From CAZLNO01 sp964561005 (GTDB lineage Bacteria > Pseudomonadota > Alphaproteobacteria > Kiloniellales > Rhodovibrionaceae), in contig CAZLNO010000047.1 of assembly GCA_964561005.1 (NCBI GenBank), forward strand, positions 1-27,041: a stretch of DNA of 27,041 bases, given 5' to 3'. Every line of letters starts with the position of its first letter. The first letter of the stretch is position 1. Below, in pieces: positions 6,440 through 15,403 of the stretch. The position numbers and the translations under genes were made by a program. The notes beneath the pieces are model-generated. The model had not been told where the DNA came from, made no database searches, and saw nothing but the letters and a program-made list of their open reading frames with translations.

Positions 6440-8305
6440 TCAGGAGATGGCCTGCGCAGCGGTGCGAGACGTGTCGTCGTCGCGCGTGACCGTGCGCTCG
6501 GCCGGGAAGCGGACGGTCACCCGCGTGCCCTGGCCCAGGGCGGTGTCCACCTCGACGCCGCCGCCGTGAAGCTGCGCCAGCGACTGCACCAGCGGCAGGC
6601 CCAGGCCGGTCCCCTCCACCTGGCGGGTAAAGGCCCGGTCGGCGCGCCGGAAGGGCTGGAACATCTCGTCCACGGTGTCGGGATCCATGCCGGCGCCCTC
6701 GTCCGCCACGATCAGGTCGATGCCGCCGTCCGATCGCTGGCGGGCGCAGGCGGTCACGCGCTTGCCGGCCCGCGTGAACTTGACCGAGTTGGACAGCAGG
6801 TTGATCAGGATCTGCTTGACGGCCCGGCTGTCGGCGTATAGCCGAGGCAAATCTTCCGCCACATCCACCTGGAGGGTCAGCGCCTTCGCCTCCTCGCGCC
6901 CGCGCACCAGCCGCACGGCGGTCTCCAGCGCCTCGCCGGGGTCCAGGGCGATCTCGGTCAATTCGTAGCGCCCGGCCTCGATCTTCGACAGGTCCAGGAT
7001 GTCGTTGATCAGGCTGAGCAGATGGCTGCCGCTCAGGCGGATGTCCTCGGCGTACTCGCGGAACTGCGTGTTGGGCGAGTCGCGGAAGGCCTGGTCGCGC
7101 AGCACCTCGGCGAAGCCGATCACCGCGTTCAGCGGGGTGCGCAGCTCGTGGCTGACGTTGGCGAGGAACTCGCTCTTGGCCCGGTTGGCGGCGGCGAGTT
7201 CCAGGTTCTGCTCTTCGAGCCGCTCCTGGGCGGCCTGCAGGTCGCTGATGTCGGTCAGATGGATGTAGGAGTGGATCGGCCCCTCGTGCGCCGAGTCCAG
7301 ATGCGGCGCCTGCAGCAGGCAGGGCACGGTGCGGCCGTCGCGCCCTTCCACCCGCACACGCGTGCCGTTCATGCCCGCGTGGACCACCGAGGGCAGCGGC
7401 CGCGCGGCGGTCTCGCCCGGCAAACGCAGGCGCGGCAGCCCCTCGGCCTGCATCTCCGCCACGGAGTCGCAGCCGGCCAGCTCGCGGCAGGCGGCATTGG
7501 CATAGACGATCCGCCCGTGGTGGTCATAGGCCACGATGGCGTCGCTGGCCTGTTCCGCCAGCGCGGACATCAGGGCCAGGTCCTCGCGATGGGTCCGGGC
7601 CACCCGCGCCAGCAGGCGGTCCACCGCGGCGCCGACCTCGTCCCATTCGTCGCCGCTGCTGGGGAAGCGCCGGGCATCGGAATGCGCCGGGTCGTCGTGG
7701 GCGGCGGCCAGATGGTCGCGCAATCGCAGCATCGGCGCCATTGCCTTGCGGCCGACGATCAGCATGGTGGTGGCGCAGACGACCACGGAGATCAGCAGCA
7801 CCAGCCCGGAGATGCGCCAGACGAAGGCGGTGAGTTCCGGCCCGATCCAGCCGGCGTCCAGCCGCGCGACGATGCCGAAGCGGATCCCCAGCTCCTCGGG
7901 GGAGTAATAGACCTCGTAGCGGCGCCCGCCGTCCACCCGTCGCGGACCGGCGGAGAGGGAGGCGCGCTCATGCGCCGGAGCCTCGCCGAAGGTGCCCAGA
8001 AGCTCGTCGCCCTCGTACAGCCGTCCGCCGCGAACCGGCTCCCGCTGGCTCATCAGCCGGCCGGTGATCAACAGGTCCGTCGTCCGCGCGTGCATCTGCG
8101 TGGTGTAGGCCGCCGACAGCGCCGCCGCCCCGGCATGGCGCAAGCGGTCGTACAGGTCGTCGCGAAAGCTGAAGTAAGAGGGCACAAGGATCGCGCCCTC
8201 GACCAGCAGGATGCTCAGGAACACGACGCCCGCGATGCGCCGGCACAGGCGGCAGCGGAACGGTTCCAGCAGCCCCGACAGACCGTGAAGTGATCCCGGC
8301 GCCAT
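6440..8305 (-). CDS. Membrane PAS sensor histidine kinase
   Basis: This is a 621-residue sensor kinase. The order is a transmembrane helix (about 24-41), an extracytoplasmic sensor region of about 120 residues, a second helix (about 162-184), a HAMP-like linker, a PAS domain (about 247-355), a short coiled coil, a HisKA domain and an HATPase domain. The phospho-acceptor is His386 in NVSHELRTPLN. ATP-binding boxes are the N box ILINLLSNSVKFT (Asn506), G1 VADEGAGMD (Asp535) and G2 GTGLGL (565-570). There is no receiver domain. A GTG at 8332 gives a protein nine residues longer but has no spaced ribosome site, whereas GGGGAG precedes the ATG at 8305, which I chose. No response regulator is in the window, so the partner and signal are unknown. 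It lies downstream of a PAS_5 protein on the same strand. Confidence 0.85.
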   Translation of the reverse strand: MAPGSLHGLSGLLEPFRCRLCRRIAGVVFLSILLVEGAILVPSYFSFRDDLYDRLRHAGAAALSAAYTTQMHARTTDLLITGRLMSQREPVRGGRLYEGDELLGTFGEAPAHERASLSAGPRRVDGGRRYEVYYSPEELGIRFGIVARLDAGWIGPELTAFVWRISGLVLLISVVVCATTMLIVGRKAMAPMLRLRDHLAAAHDDPAHSDARRFPSSGDEWDEVGAAVDRLLARVARTHREDLALMSALAEQASDAIVAYDHHGRIVYANAACRELAGCDSVAEMQAEGLPRLRLPGETAARPLPSVVHAGMNGTRVRVEGRDGRTVPCLLQAPHLDSAHEGPIHSYIHLTDISDLQAAQERLEEQNLELAAANRAKSEFLANVSHELRTPLNAVIGFAEVLRDQAFRDSPNTQFREYAEDIRLSGSHLLSLINDILDLSKIEAGRYELTEIALDPGEALETAVRLVRGREEAKALTLQVDVAEDLPRLYADSRAVKQILINLLSNSVKFTRAGKRVTACARQRSDGGIDLIVADEGAGMDPDTVDEMFQPFRRADRAFTRQVEGTGLGLPLVQSLAQLHGGGVEVDTALGQGTRVTVRFPAERTVTRDDDTSRTAAQAIS

Positions 8306-8455
8306 CGTCTCCCCAACCCTTGATACGCTCACCCCCGCCGACAGCTAACCGCGCAGGCTTTAAAAATACATTGACTGGGGTCCTGGCGCGACAGTTATCG
8401 CGCGAAAGTTGTACATTTCCCGGTTGCGACGACGCCGTTCGCGCCTTGGCCCTCC

Positions 8456-8959
8456 TCAGGCCCGCGCCGTTTCGAGCGGCAGGGCGGCCAGGAGGATGCG
8501 ATCGATCGTCGTGCCGTCGCGGCTCATCGGCCAGACCAGGCGCTGGAACGCCAGGCCGCCGGGCCACTGCTGGTCGCGCGGCCCCGGCAGCACGTCCCGT
8601 TCCAATCGGGGGCGCTGTTCCCGCAGGGTACGCATCAGGATTTCGCGGAAGCGCTCCCGCCGGGCCGGCGGCGCCATCTCCTCGATGTCGCGGCCCTGAT
8701 AATGCACGCCGCCGGTGATGTCGCCCCAGCGCGTGCCGTAGATTCCGAAGCGAAAGCGAGGGGCGGCCTCGCCCGCCGCCGGCGGCAGCACGTCGACCAT
8801 GTGGATGTAGCCGGCCATGCGCCGTACCGCAAGGATGTCGAAGTTTTCCGGACGCGGGAAGCCGCCGCGGGGGGCCAGCGCGCTCAGGTGGCCCGCAAGG
8901 GCCCGGATTTCCAGACTGTCGATGGACTCGACATCGAAGGCGAAATCGTCCTGATTCAT
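8456..8959 (-). CDS. PAS_5-family (single PAS-like domain) protein
   Basis: This 167-residue cytoplasmic protein has no membrane segment. The central pattern, PRPENFDILAVRRMAGYIHM, then RFRFGIYGTRWGDITGG, then GRDIEEM, matches the PAS_5 family. That family is abundant in Rhodospirillales, where one divergent PAS fold forms the whole protein. The function and ligand of these proteins are not established. It lies 150 bp upstream of the PAS histidine kinase on the same strand, so the two could share a transcript and a signalling role; this is inference. An ATG at 8959 is the only good start near the conserved region. Confidence 0.65.
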   Translation of the reverse strand: MNQDDFAFDVESIDSLEIRALAGHLSALAPRGGFPRPENFDILAVRRMAGYIHMVDVLPPAAGEAAPRFRFGIYGTRWGDITGGVHYQGRDIEEMAPPARRERFREILMRTLREQRPRLERDVLPGPRDQQWPGGLAFQRLVWPMSRDGTTIDRILLAALPLETARA

Positions 8960-9048
8960 GACTCGTTATCTAACACACGCCAAGGTTCCTGGCGCGCATC
9001 ATAATGTCGTGAGCTTCCTCGTGACAGGCTGCATGGGCCCAACGAAAA

Positions 9049-9075
9049 GCGCCCCGGGCCATGGGCCCGGGGCGC
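9049..9075 (-). terminator. Rho-independent terminator of the BI-1 gene
   Basis: A perfect 12-bp GC stem (9049-9060 with 9064-9075) with a 3-nt loop is followed, on the minus strand, by TTTTCGTT (from 9048). It lies 26 bp after the stop codon of the Bax-inhibitor-1 family gene. Confidence 0.85.
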
Positions 9076-9100
9076 AACCGCGTGCGAAGCGCGGTGGCCG

Positions 9101-9826
9101 CTACTCGCGCATGATGCCGAGGATGTTCAGGACGTGGATGAACATGACCACGAAGGTGCCATAAAGCTGGAAGGCGCCGAAGATGGCCTTGCGCGCCACC
9201 ACGTCGCCCAGGTCGCCCTCGCTGTACATGTTCTTGATCTGCTGGGTCTCCCAGGCGGTGATGCCGGAGAACAGCAGCACCACGATGATCGAGAGCACCA
9301 GCGACATGCCCTCGCTCTGGAAGAAGAAGACGTTCGCCAGCAGCGCGATGAAGATGCCGATGGTGGCCATCATGAAGAAGGCGCCCAGCGGCGACAGGTC
9401 CTTCTTCGTCGTGTAGCCCAGCAGGCTCATCCCCGCGAAGGTCGCGGCGGTGATGAAGAAGGCGCGCGGCACCAGCATCGGGTCCATCTGGGCGTACTGC
9501 CAGAGGATCGGGCCCAGGATCAGGCCCCACAGGCTGGCGTAGACCCAGAAGCAGACCTGCGCCGCGACGACCGACTTGGTCATCATGATGCGCGGCGCGA
9601 AGAAGCCGAGGCCGAGCAGGCCGATGAACAGCACCCAGAACAGACTGGCCACCGTCTGCACGGCCGCCGGGCTGCTGGCGACCAGCATGCCGAGCGCGCC
9701 GGTGTAGGCGACGCCGAGCGCCATGTAGTTGTAGACGCGCAGCATGTAGTTGCGCAGGCCGACATCGACGCCGGCAACCTCGGCCTGGCTGCGCGTCATG
9801 GTGCGGCGGTCAGGACCCTGAGCCAT
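9101..9826 (-). CDS. Bax inhibitor-1/YccA family membrane protein
   Basis: This 241-residue integral membrane protein has about seven hydrophobic helices after a short polar N-terminus with the family start pattern (VGLRNYMLRVYNYMALGVAY). The C-terminal signature is present: a helix with GITAWETQQIKNMY, then GDVVARKAIFGAFQLYGTF and a final helix ending at VLNILGIMRE. TMBIM/BI-1 proteins are implicated in calcium leak (BsYetJ) and in membrane protease regulation (E. coli YccA with FtsH). The bacterial role here is not known. GGGAAGAA precedes the ATG. The gene is monocistronic, with its own candidate promoter (9889-9917) and a strong terminator (9049-9075). A short positively charged N-terminus (PDRRTMTRSQ) precedes the first helix. 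Confidence 0.9.
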   Translation of the reverse strand: MAQGPDRRTMTRSQAEVAGVDVGLRNYMLRVYNYMALGVAYTGALGMLVASSPAAVQTVASLFWVLFIGLLGLGFFAPRIMMTKSVVAAQVCFWVYASLWGLILGPILWQYAQMDPMLVPRAFFITAATFAGMSLLGYTTKKDLSPLGAFFMMATIGIFIALLANVFFFQSEGMSLVLSIIVVLLFSGITAWETQQIKNMYSEGDLGDVVARKAIFGAFQLYGTFVVMFIHVLNILGIMRE

Positions 9827-9888
9827 GGATCGTTCTTCCCTGTTTCCAACACGGTTGTCCGGATTTCGAGGCCGGATGGCACACCGGG

Positions 9889-9917
9889 AATATCGGTCAC
9901 GGCGGTGCCGGGATCAA
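9889..9917 (-). promoter_or_regulatory. Candidate promoter of the BI-1 gene
   Basis: On the minus strand TTGATC (9917-9912) and GATATT (9894-9889) are spaced by exactly 17 bases, each matching the sigma70 consensus at 4 of 6 positions. They lie about 65 bp upstream of the start codon. Confidence 0.4.
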
Positions 9918-9991
9918 GAGATTTGCGCACGGGTTCGGCGAAAACCGCGCCGCACCGCCGTCGTCGAGCTTGAGCCTAGCGCGCCCGCGCT

Positions 9992-10017
9992 GCCGTGTCG
10001 ATCCGCGGCGACACGGC
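9992..10017 (-). terminator. 3'-end hairpin after the ybbP-like gene
   Basis: A perfect 9-bp stem (9992-10000 with 10009-10017) with an 8-nt loop begins at the last base of the permease stop codon. No T run follows on the minus strand, so it may be a Rho-dependent or mRNA-stabilising hairpin and not an intrinsic terminator. Confidence 0.35.
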
Positions 10018-12563
10018 TACTCGTTGCGCAGCAGCGGCGCCGCCTTGGCGCGCAGCGCCCGCCAGGTGCCGGCATAACCGAAGGCCAGCGTCACCGCCGT
10101 CGCCAGCAACGCGGTGACCGCCACGGCAAGCGGCAGCAGCACGAAGTCCGCGCCCATCACCCGCGTCATCACCACCCATCCGGCAACGCTGCCGACGACC
10201 GCCGCGATGCCGGCGGTGACCGCGCCCAGCAGGCCGTACTCCAGCAGGAAGGCCACGGTGACATTGCGGCGCGTGGCGCCCAGCACCTTGAGCATCACGG
10301 CGTCGTAGATGCGCTGCCGATGCCCGGCCGCCACGGCGCCGGCCAGCACCAGCACGCCGGACAGCAGCGTCACCGAGGCCGTGGCGCGCACCGCCGTGGC
10401 GATGTTCGCCAGGACGTCGGAGATGCGTTGCAGCACCTCGCGCACGCGGATGGCCGAGACGTTCGGGAAGGCCTCGGCAATGGCCTGCTCCAGCGCCGCC
10501 TCCTGCCCCGGCGCCACGTGCGCGGTCGCCAGGTGGCTCTGCGGCGCCTCCGCGATCAGCCCGGGGGAGAACACCATAACGAAGTTGATCCGCAGTTCCG
10601 ACCACTCGATCCGGCGGAAGTTGGCGATCTCCGCGGTGACGTTGCGGCCCAGCACGTTGACCGTCAGGCTGTCGCCCGGCTCGAGGCCCATCGCCCGCCC
10701 CAGCTCGGCGTCGATGGAGACGAGCTGCCGGCCGTCGTGGTCGGGCGCCCACCACTCGCCCGCGACCACGGTGCTGTTCTCCGGCACCTCGCGCGCCCAG
10801 GTGATGCCGCGGTCGCCCTGGAACACCCACTTCACGTCGTCGGGAATGGTCAGCTCGTCGACCGGCGTGCCGTTCACCCGCGTGATGCGCCCGCGCAGCA
10901 TCGGCACGGTGTTGACCGCCTCGACGCCGGGCACGGCCCGCGCGGTGTCCTTGAAGGCCGCAAGCTGGTCCGGCTGGATGTCGATGAAGTAGTAGGCCGG
11001 CGCGCGCGCCGGCATGTCCTCGCGCACCTGGCGGGTCAGGTTGCCCTCGATCAGCGCGATGGCCACCAGCACGGTCAGCCCCAGGCCCAGCGACATCACG
11101 ACGCTGCCCGTGGGCGCGCCCGGACGGTGCAGGTTCGCCACCGCCAGCCGCAGCCCCGGCCGGCGGGCGCGCGGCAGTCGTTTCGCAACCGCAACGACCC
11201 CGACGGCGGCCAGACGGAAGGCCGCCAGCGCGCCGGCCGCGCCGGCCACGAAGCCGAGCGCGAAGAGTCGGTCCTGCGCGTTCACCACCGCCAGCGCCGC
11301 CAGGGCCACACTGGCCGCCCCGATCGCCGCCAGCGCCCAGGCCGGGAGCCGCGCCGCCTGGTGCGCCACCACGTCGCGGAACAGCGCCGCCGCCGGGATC
11401 GCCTGCGCGCGGGCCAGCGGCCAGAGCGTGAAGGCCAGCGTGGTCAGCACGCCGAACACCGCCGCCACCGCCAGGGGCCGCGGATAGACCCCCAGCGCGA
11501 GGTCGAAGTTCAGATAGCTTGCCAGGATCGGCCCGGCGCCCAGCGGCAGCGCCGCGCCCAGGGCCAGCCCCAGGAGGATGCCCAGGCCCGCCAGCGCCAT
11601 CACCTGCGCCAGATACACCAGGAACACCAGCCGTCCCGAGGCGCCGAGGCATTTCAGGGTCGCAATGGTCTCCCGCCGTCCGTCGAGGTAGGCCTTGACC
11701 GCGTTGGCGACGCCGACCCCGCCGACCAGCAGCGCGGTCAGCCCCACCAGCGTCATGAACAGCGTCACGCGGTCGACGAAGCGCGTCATGCCCGGCGCGG
11801 CGTTGGCAAGATCGCGCACCCGCCAGCCGGCCTCGGGAAACGCCGCGTTCAGGCGTTGCTTCCAGGCGGCGGCGCCGGTGTCCGCCGGGGTGTCGAGGCG
11901 ATAGTGGTAGTACACCAGGCTGCCGGGCTGGACGAGTTTCGTATCGTCCAGGCTGTCGCGGGCGACGAGCACGCGTGGCCCCAGGGTGAAGGTCTGGGCG
12001 GCGCGGTCGGGCTCGCGCAGCAGTTCGCCCCGGACGGCGTAGGTCGCCTCGCCGATCCTCAGGGCATCGCCGGTCTCCAGGCCGAGGCGCTGCGCCAGCA
12101 CCGGGTGGACCAGCGCGCCCCAGCGGCCGGCGCGCCGGGCCAGCGCCTGCTCCAGGGACTGCGCCGGCGCCGTCGCGACGCGGCCATAGAGCGGATAGGC
12201 GGCATCGACCGCCTTCAGCTCCACCAGCGCCTGGCGGGGCTCGCCGTCCCCGCCCGCGTGCCGCGCCATCGCCCGCAGCTCGGCGGTGCGCGACAGTCGC
12301 GCCGAGTTGGCGCGCAGCCATGCGAACTGCGCCTCGCTGGCCGGGGTGTGGATGCGGCGGATGTCGATCTCGCCGCCCAACAGCGCCCGGCCGTCATTCT
12401 TCACCCCCTGGAGCATCGCCTGCGAGAGCGAGCCGACGCCGGCGATCGCCGCGACTCCGAGCAGGAGGCAGGCCAGGAAGATCCGGAAGCCCTTGAGGCC
12501 GCCGCGCAGCTCGCGCCGGGCGAGTCGCAGGGCGATGGGCAGCTCGGCCGGACGGTTCGGCAT
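10017..12563 (-). CDS. ybbP: FtsX-like ABC transporter permease (YbbP type)
   Basis: This 848-residue permease has one N-terminal helix (about 27-46), a large extracytoplasmic MacB-PCD-like region (about 47-260), a first FtsX block of helices (about 266-390), further helices and a second extracytoplasmic region. A C-terminal FtsX block (about 720-840) begins ATASVTLLSGVLVLAG. The duplicated FtsX layout and length fit the YbbP/LolE-like group of MacB-type mechanotransmission transporters. It starts 7 bp after the ATPase stop with GAGGCGG as ribosome site, so the two are translationally close. In E. coli ybbA-ybbP is divergent from tesA, the same arrangement as here. The substrate is unknown; export or release of lipophilic molecules is a common suggestion. 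The large overlapping frames on both strands are composition shadows of this gene. Confidence 0.88.
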   Translation of the reverse strand: MPNRPAELPIALRLARRELRGGLKGFRIFLACLLLGVAAIAGVGSLSQAMLQGVKNDGRALLGGEIDIRRIHTPASEAQFAWLRANSARLSRTAELRAMARHAGGDGEPRQALVELKAVDAAYPLYGRVATAPAQSLEQALARRAGRWGALVHPVLAQRLGLETGDALRIGEATYAVRGELLREPDRAAQTFTLGPRVLVARDSLDDTKLVQPGSLVYYHYRLDTPADTGAAAWKQRLNAAFPEAGWRVRDLANAAPGMTRFVDRVTLFMTLVGLTALLVGGVGVANAVKAYLDGRRETIATLKCLGASGRLVFLVYLAQVMALAGLGILLGLALGAALPLGAGPILASYLNFDLALGVYPRPLAVAAVFGVLTTLAFTLWPLARAQAIPAAALFRDVVAHQAARLPAWALAAIGAASVALAALAVVNAQDRLFALGFVAGAAGALAAFRLAAVGVVAVAKRLPRARRPGLRLAVANLHRPGAPTGSVVMSLGLGLTVLVAIALIEGNLTRQVREDMPARAPAYYFIDIQPDQLAAFKDTARAVPGVEAVNTVPMLRGRITRVNGTPVDELTIPDDVKWVFQGDRGITWAREVPENSTVVAGEWWAPDHDGRQLVSIDAELGRAMGLEPGDSLTVNVLGRNVTAEIANFRRIEWSELRINFVMVFSPGLIAEAPQSHLATAHVAPGQEAALEQAIAEAFPNVSAIRVREVLQRISDVLANIATAVRATASVTLLSGVLVLAGAVAAGHRQRIYDAVMLKVLGATRRNVTVAFLLEYGLLGAVTAGIAAVVGSVAGWVVMTRVMGADFVLLPLAVAVTALLATAVTLAFGYAGTWRALRAKAAPLLRNE

Positions 12564-12570
12564 GGCCGCC

Positions 12571-13287
12571 TCAGGCCAAGGCGCGGGCGGGGGCGGCGCC
12601 GCGCCCGTCGTCGACGATGCGGCCGTCCACGAGCTGGACCTGCCGCCCGCAGCGCGCGGCGATGGCCTCGTCGTGGGTGATCAGCACCAGCGTCGCGCCG
12701 TCGCGCCCGCCGAGGTCGAACAGCAGGTCCATGACCTGCGCGCCGGTCTGGCGGTCCAGATTGCCCGTGGGCTCGTCGGCCAGCAGCAGCTTGGGCTGCG
12801 TGGCGAAGGCGCGGGCGAGCGCGGTGCGCTGCTGCTCGCCGCCGGAAAGCTGGCCGGGATAGTGGGTCAGGCGATGGCCGAGCCCGACCTGCTCCAGGCA
12901 CGCCGCCGCCCGGTCGAAGGCGTCGCGCCGGCCGGCGAACTCCAGCGGGATGGCCACGTTCTCCAGCGCCGTCATCGTCGGGACGAGGTGGAAATCCTGA
13001 AAGACGATGCCGACGTTGTCGCGGCGGAACAGGGCCAGGCCGTCCTCGTCCAGGGTCGCGAGGTCGTGGCCCGCCACGGCCACGCGGCCGCCGGTCGGCC
13101 GTTCCAGCCCGCCGACGATCATCATCATCGAGGACTTGCCGGAGCCCGAGGGACCGACCACGCTGACGCTCTCGCCGGCGTCGATCCGCAGGTCCAGTCC
13201 CTTCAGGATGTGCACCGGCCCGGCCTGGCTGGGCAGCGTCAGCTCCAGGGCGTCCAGGTCGATCATGGGCGCAGGCGAAGCGGTCAC
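12571..13287 (-). CDS. ybbA: ABC transporter ATP-binding protein (YbbA type)
   Basis: This 238-residue ABC ATPase belongs to the LolD/MacB/YbbA group. It has Walker A GPSGSGKSS (45-53), a Q-loop Gln97 in VFQDFHLVP, the signature LSGGEQQR (147-154), Walker B LLLADEP with catalytic Glu172, the D-loop GNLD and the switch His205 in LITHDE. The frame continues upstream to an ATG at 13350. A GTG at 13287 has GGGAG eight bases upstream and matches the usual family N-terminus, so I chose it. It pairs with the permease gene immediately downstream and is divergent from tesA, with 175 bp between the starts. It should power substrate extraction by the FtsX-like permease at the inner membrane. Confidence 0.9.
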   Translation of the reverse strand: MTASPAPMIDLDALELTLPSQAGPVHILKGLDLRIDAGESVSVVGPSGSGKSSMMMIVGGLERPTGGRVAVAGHDLATLDEDGLALFRRDNVGIVFQDFHLVPTMTALENVAIPLEFAGRRDAFDRAAACLEQVGLGHRLTHYPGQLSGGEQQRTALARAFATQPKLLLADEPTGNLDRQTGAQVMDLLFDLGGRDGATLVLITHDEAIAARCGRQVQLVDGRIVDDGRGAAPARALA

Positions 13288-13462
13288 GGCGAAGGCTCCC
13301 TTGGCATGGCGCGACGCTCCCGGATATGGCGCCGCCGCCACGACAATCAACGCGGGGTATCGGTTACGTCACCGCAACGATTTGGCCGGGTGCCGCGCGC
13401 GGGTTGCCGTTGCGGCCGGTCGGGCCGATATGCGGGTCGACATGACGAGAGGGGAATGCCGC

Positions 13463-14152
13463 ATGTTCACGCCTCGCGGTCGCGCGCGCTCCCGGCTTTT
13501 GGCTGTGCTGGGGCTGGCGCTGGTTGCGTTGCTGGCCGGGACGCCGGCGCGGGCCAGCGACGACGACGGTGACCCGCCTCTGGAGATCCTGGCCTTCGGC
13601 GACAGCCTGGTGCACGGCTACGGCCTGCCGGAGGGGCAGACCTTTCCCGACCAGCTCGAACAGGCATTGCGGAAGGCCGGCGAGGACGTCCGCGTGATCA
13701 ACGCCGGCAGCTCCGGCGACACCACTCAAACCGGCCGTTCGCGCCTGGACTGGGTGCTGCAGGAACACGTGGACGCCGCCATCGTCGTGCTGGGCGCCAA
13801 CGACGCCCTGCGCGGCATCGATCCCCGGGTGACCCACGACAACCTCGACGCCATCCTGACCCGCCTGGACGAGAAAGGCGTGCCGACGCTGCTGGCGGGG
13901 ATGAAGGCGCCGCGCAACCTGGGCAGGGACTATGTCCAGGCCTTCGACAAGGTCTACGACCGCCTGGCGGCGGCGCACGACGTGGTGTTTTATCCCTTCT
14001 TCCTGGAGGGCGTGGCGACGAAGCCGGAACTCAACCAGGGGGACGGCATCCATCCCAACGCCAAAGGCGTTGCGGTCATCGTCGAGAACATCATGCCGAA
14101 GGTGAAACGACTCCTGGCGCGGGTGCGCGGCCAGGCGGAGAGCGGGGGCTGA
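13463..14152 (+). CDS. tesA: TesA-type arylesterase / GDSL lysophospholipase
   Basis: This 229-residue SGNH hydrolase has a signal peptide (hydrophobic 11-26, ARA-S site near 32) and so acts in the periplasm. The four SGNH blocks are visible: FGDSLVHGYG with nucleophile Ser48, NAGSSGDTT with the oxyanion Gly85, GANDALRG with Asn113, and GDGIHPNAKG with Asp194 and His197. Known relatives (E. coli TesA/ApeA/PldC, Pseudomonas EstA-like arylesterases) hydrolyse acyl-CoA thioesters, aryl esters and lysophospholipids. GAGAGGGGAA precedes the chosen ATG; in-frame starts further upstream would bury the signal peptide. Its divergence from ybbA-ybbP is conserved across proteobacteria and suggests a link to lipid handling in the periplasm. 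Confidence 0.9.
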   Translation: MFTPRGRARSRLLAVLGLALVALLAGTPARASDDDGDPPLEILAFGDSLVHGYGLPEGQTFPDQLEQALRKAGEDVRVINAGSSGDTTQTGRSRLDWVLQEHVDAAIVVLGANDALRGIDPRVTHDNLDAILTRLDEKGVPTLLAGMKAPRNLGRDYVQAFDKVYDRLAAAHDVVFYPFFLEGVATKPELNQGDGIHPNAKGVAVIVENIMPKVKRLLARVRGQAESGG

Positions 14153-14182
14153 CACCACAAGCCATTTAAATGATTCGTGACG

Positions 14183-14239
14183 CTCATCTTTCGACAAGCT
14201 CAAGATGAGGCCCTCATGCTGAGCCTGTCGAAGCATGAG
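14183..14239. repeat. Two-hairpin REP-like repeat, copy 2
   Basis: This has the same architecture and length (57 bp) as the copy at 5095-5151. Hairpins are CTCATCTT/AAGATGAG (14183-14190, 14202-14209) and CTCATGCT/AGCATGAG (14213-14220, 14232-14239). Hairpin 1 differs from copy 1 at two stem positions, and both changes are compensated on the other arm. It sits between tesA and tas, 31 bp past the tesA stop. Confidence 0.85.
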
Positions 14240-14306
14240 CGTGGAGGGGCTGGGCATTGGCACGCTTGGTGCCGTGCAGACATTTCTGAAAGAGGGGGAC
14301 CCGGAG

Positions 14307-15347
14307 ATGGACTACCGGCCACTGGGCCGCACCGGCCTGCGCGTGAGCGCGATCTGCCTGGGCACGATGACCTGGGGCACGCAGAACACCGAGGCCGAGG
14401 CGCACGAGCAGTTGGACTGCGCGCTGGACCGCGGCGTGAACTTTCTCGACACGGCGGAGATGTACCCCACGCCCTACAGCGACGCCGCGCGGGGCCGCAC
14501 CGAGGAGATCATCGGCATCTGGCTGGCCGACCGGGGCACGCGCGACAAGGTGGTGCTGGCGACCAAGGCGCTGGGCCCCGGCCGGAACTTCGCCAACGTC
14601 CGCGGCGGCCCGCGCTTTACCAAGGCACAGCTTGCCCAGGCCGTCGACGAGAGCCTGCGCCGTCTGCGCACGGATTATATCGACCTCTACCAGCTCCACT
14701 GGCCCGAGCGGCCGGCCAACTATTTTGGCAAGCTGGGCTTCGACATCCCCGAGGACGGCCGCGACTGGACGCCGCTGGAAGAGACCCTGGCGGCCCTCGA
14801 CGACCTGGTGAAGGCCGGCAAGATCCGCCACGTCGGGCTGTCCAACGAGACGCCCTGGGGCACCATGCGTTTCCTCGAACTCGCCGAGCAGGGGCAGGGG
14901 CCGCGCATGGCGTCGATCCAGAATCCCTACAGCCTGCTCAACCGCAGCTTCGAGGCCGGCCTGGGCGAGATCGCCGTGCGCGAGGACTGCGGCCTGCTGG
15001 CCTACGCCCCGCTGGGCGCCGGCACGCTGACCGGCAAGTACCTGCACGGCGCCCAGCCGGAGGGCGCACGGCTGACGCTCTATCCGCAGAACTCGCGCTA
15101 TCGCACGCCGCAGGGCGAGAAGGCGGTGGCCGCCTATCTCGACATCGCCCGGCGGCACGGCCTGGACCCGGCGCAAATGGCCATCGCCTACGTGCTTGCG
15201 CGCCCCTTCACCACGGCGGCCATCATCGGCGCGACGAACATGGTGCAGCTCCGCAACAATATCGCCGCCATGGACCTGCGGCTGAGCGACGAGGTGCTGG
15301 GGGAGATCGAGTCGGTGCACAAGGTCTACACCTATCCCTGTCCTTGA
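14307..15347 (+). CDS. tas: Tas-family aldo/keto reductase
   Basis: This 346-residue NADPH-dependent oxidoreductase has the (alpha/beta)8 aldo/keto reductase fold. The catalytic tetrad is visible: Asp48 and Tyr53 in NFLDTAEMYP, Lys87 in LATK and His131 in LYQLHWP. Length, the GKLGFD insertion after HWPERPANYF, the block SIQNPYSLLNRSFEAGL and the C-terminus HKVYTYP match E. coli Tas closely. The physiological substrate of Tas is not established; E. coli tas was found as a suppressor of a tyrosine auxotrophy. The frame extends upstream into the REP-like repeat, but the ATG at 14307, with a purine-rich site (GAGGGGGA), gives the family N-terminus MDYRPLGRTGLRVS. The following gene thpR starts 56 bp downstream. 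Confidence 0.9.
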   Translation: MDYRPLGRTGLRVSAICLGTMTWGTQNTEAEAHEQLDCALDRGVNFLDTAEMYPTPYSDAARGRTEEIIGIWLADRGTRDKVVLATKALGPGRNFANVRGGPRFTKAQLAQAVDESLRRLRTDYIDLYQLHWPERPANYFGKLGFDIPEDGRDWTPLEETLAALDDLVKAGKIRHVGLSNETPWGTMRFLELAEQGQGPRMASIQNPYSLLNRSFEAGLGEIAVREDCGLLAYAPLGAGTLTGKYLHGAQPEGARLTLYPQNSRYRTPQGEKAVAAYLDIARRHGLDPAQMAIAYVLARPFTTAAIIGATNMVQLRNNIAAMDLRLSDEVLGEIESVHKVYTYPCP

Positions 15348-15403
15348 CGCCCGCCTTGACCGCGGCGCGGCGCGCCTGCTACGCGCTCGATTCAGGTGAT
15401 GCA

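Noticed and set aside
8371..8404. Plus-strand promoter TTGACT with a nearby GCGCGA/TCGCGC hairpin between the kinase and PAS_5 genes
   Set aside because: No plus-strand gene follows, the -10 match is poor and the hairpin lacks a T run on either strand.
9825..12680. Very long plus-strand open frame (951 codons) opposite the ybbP-like permease gene
   Set aside because: It is Arg/His/Gln-rich without domains, the typical antisense shadow of a GC-rich gene whose sense protein is clearly an FtsX permease.
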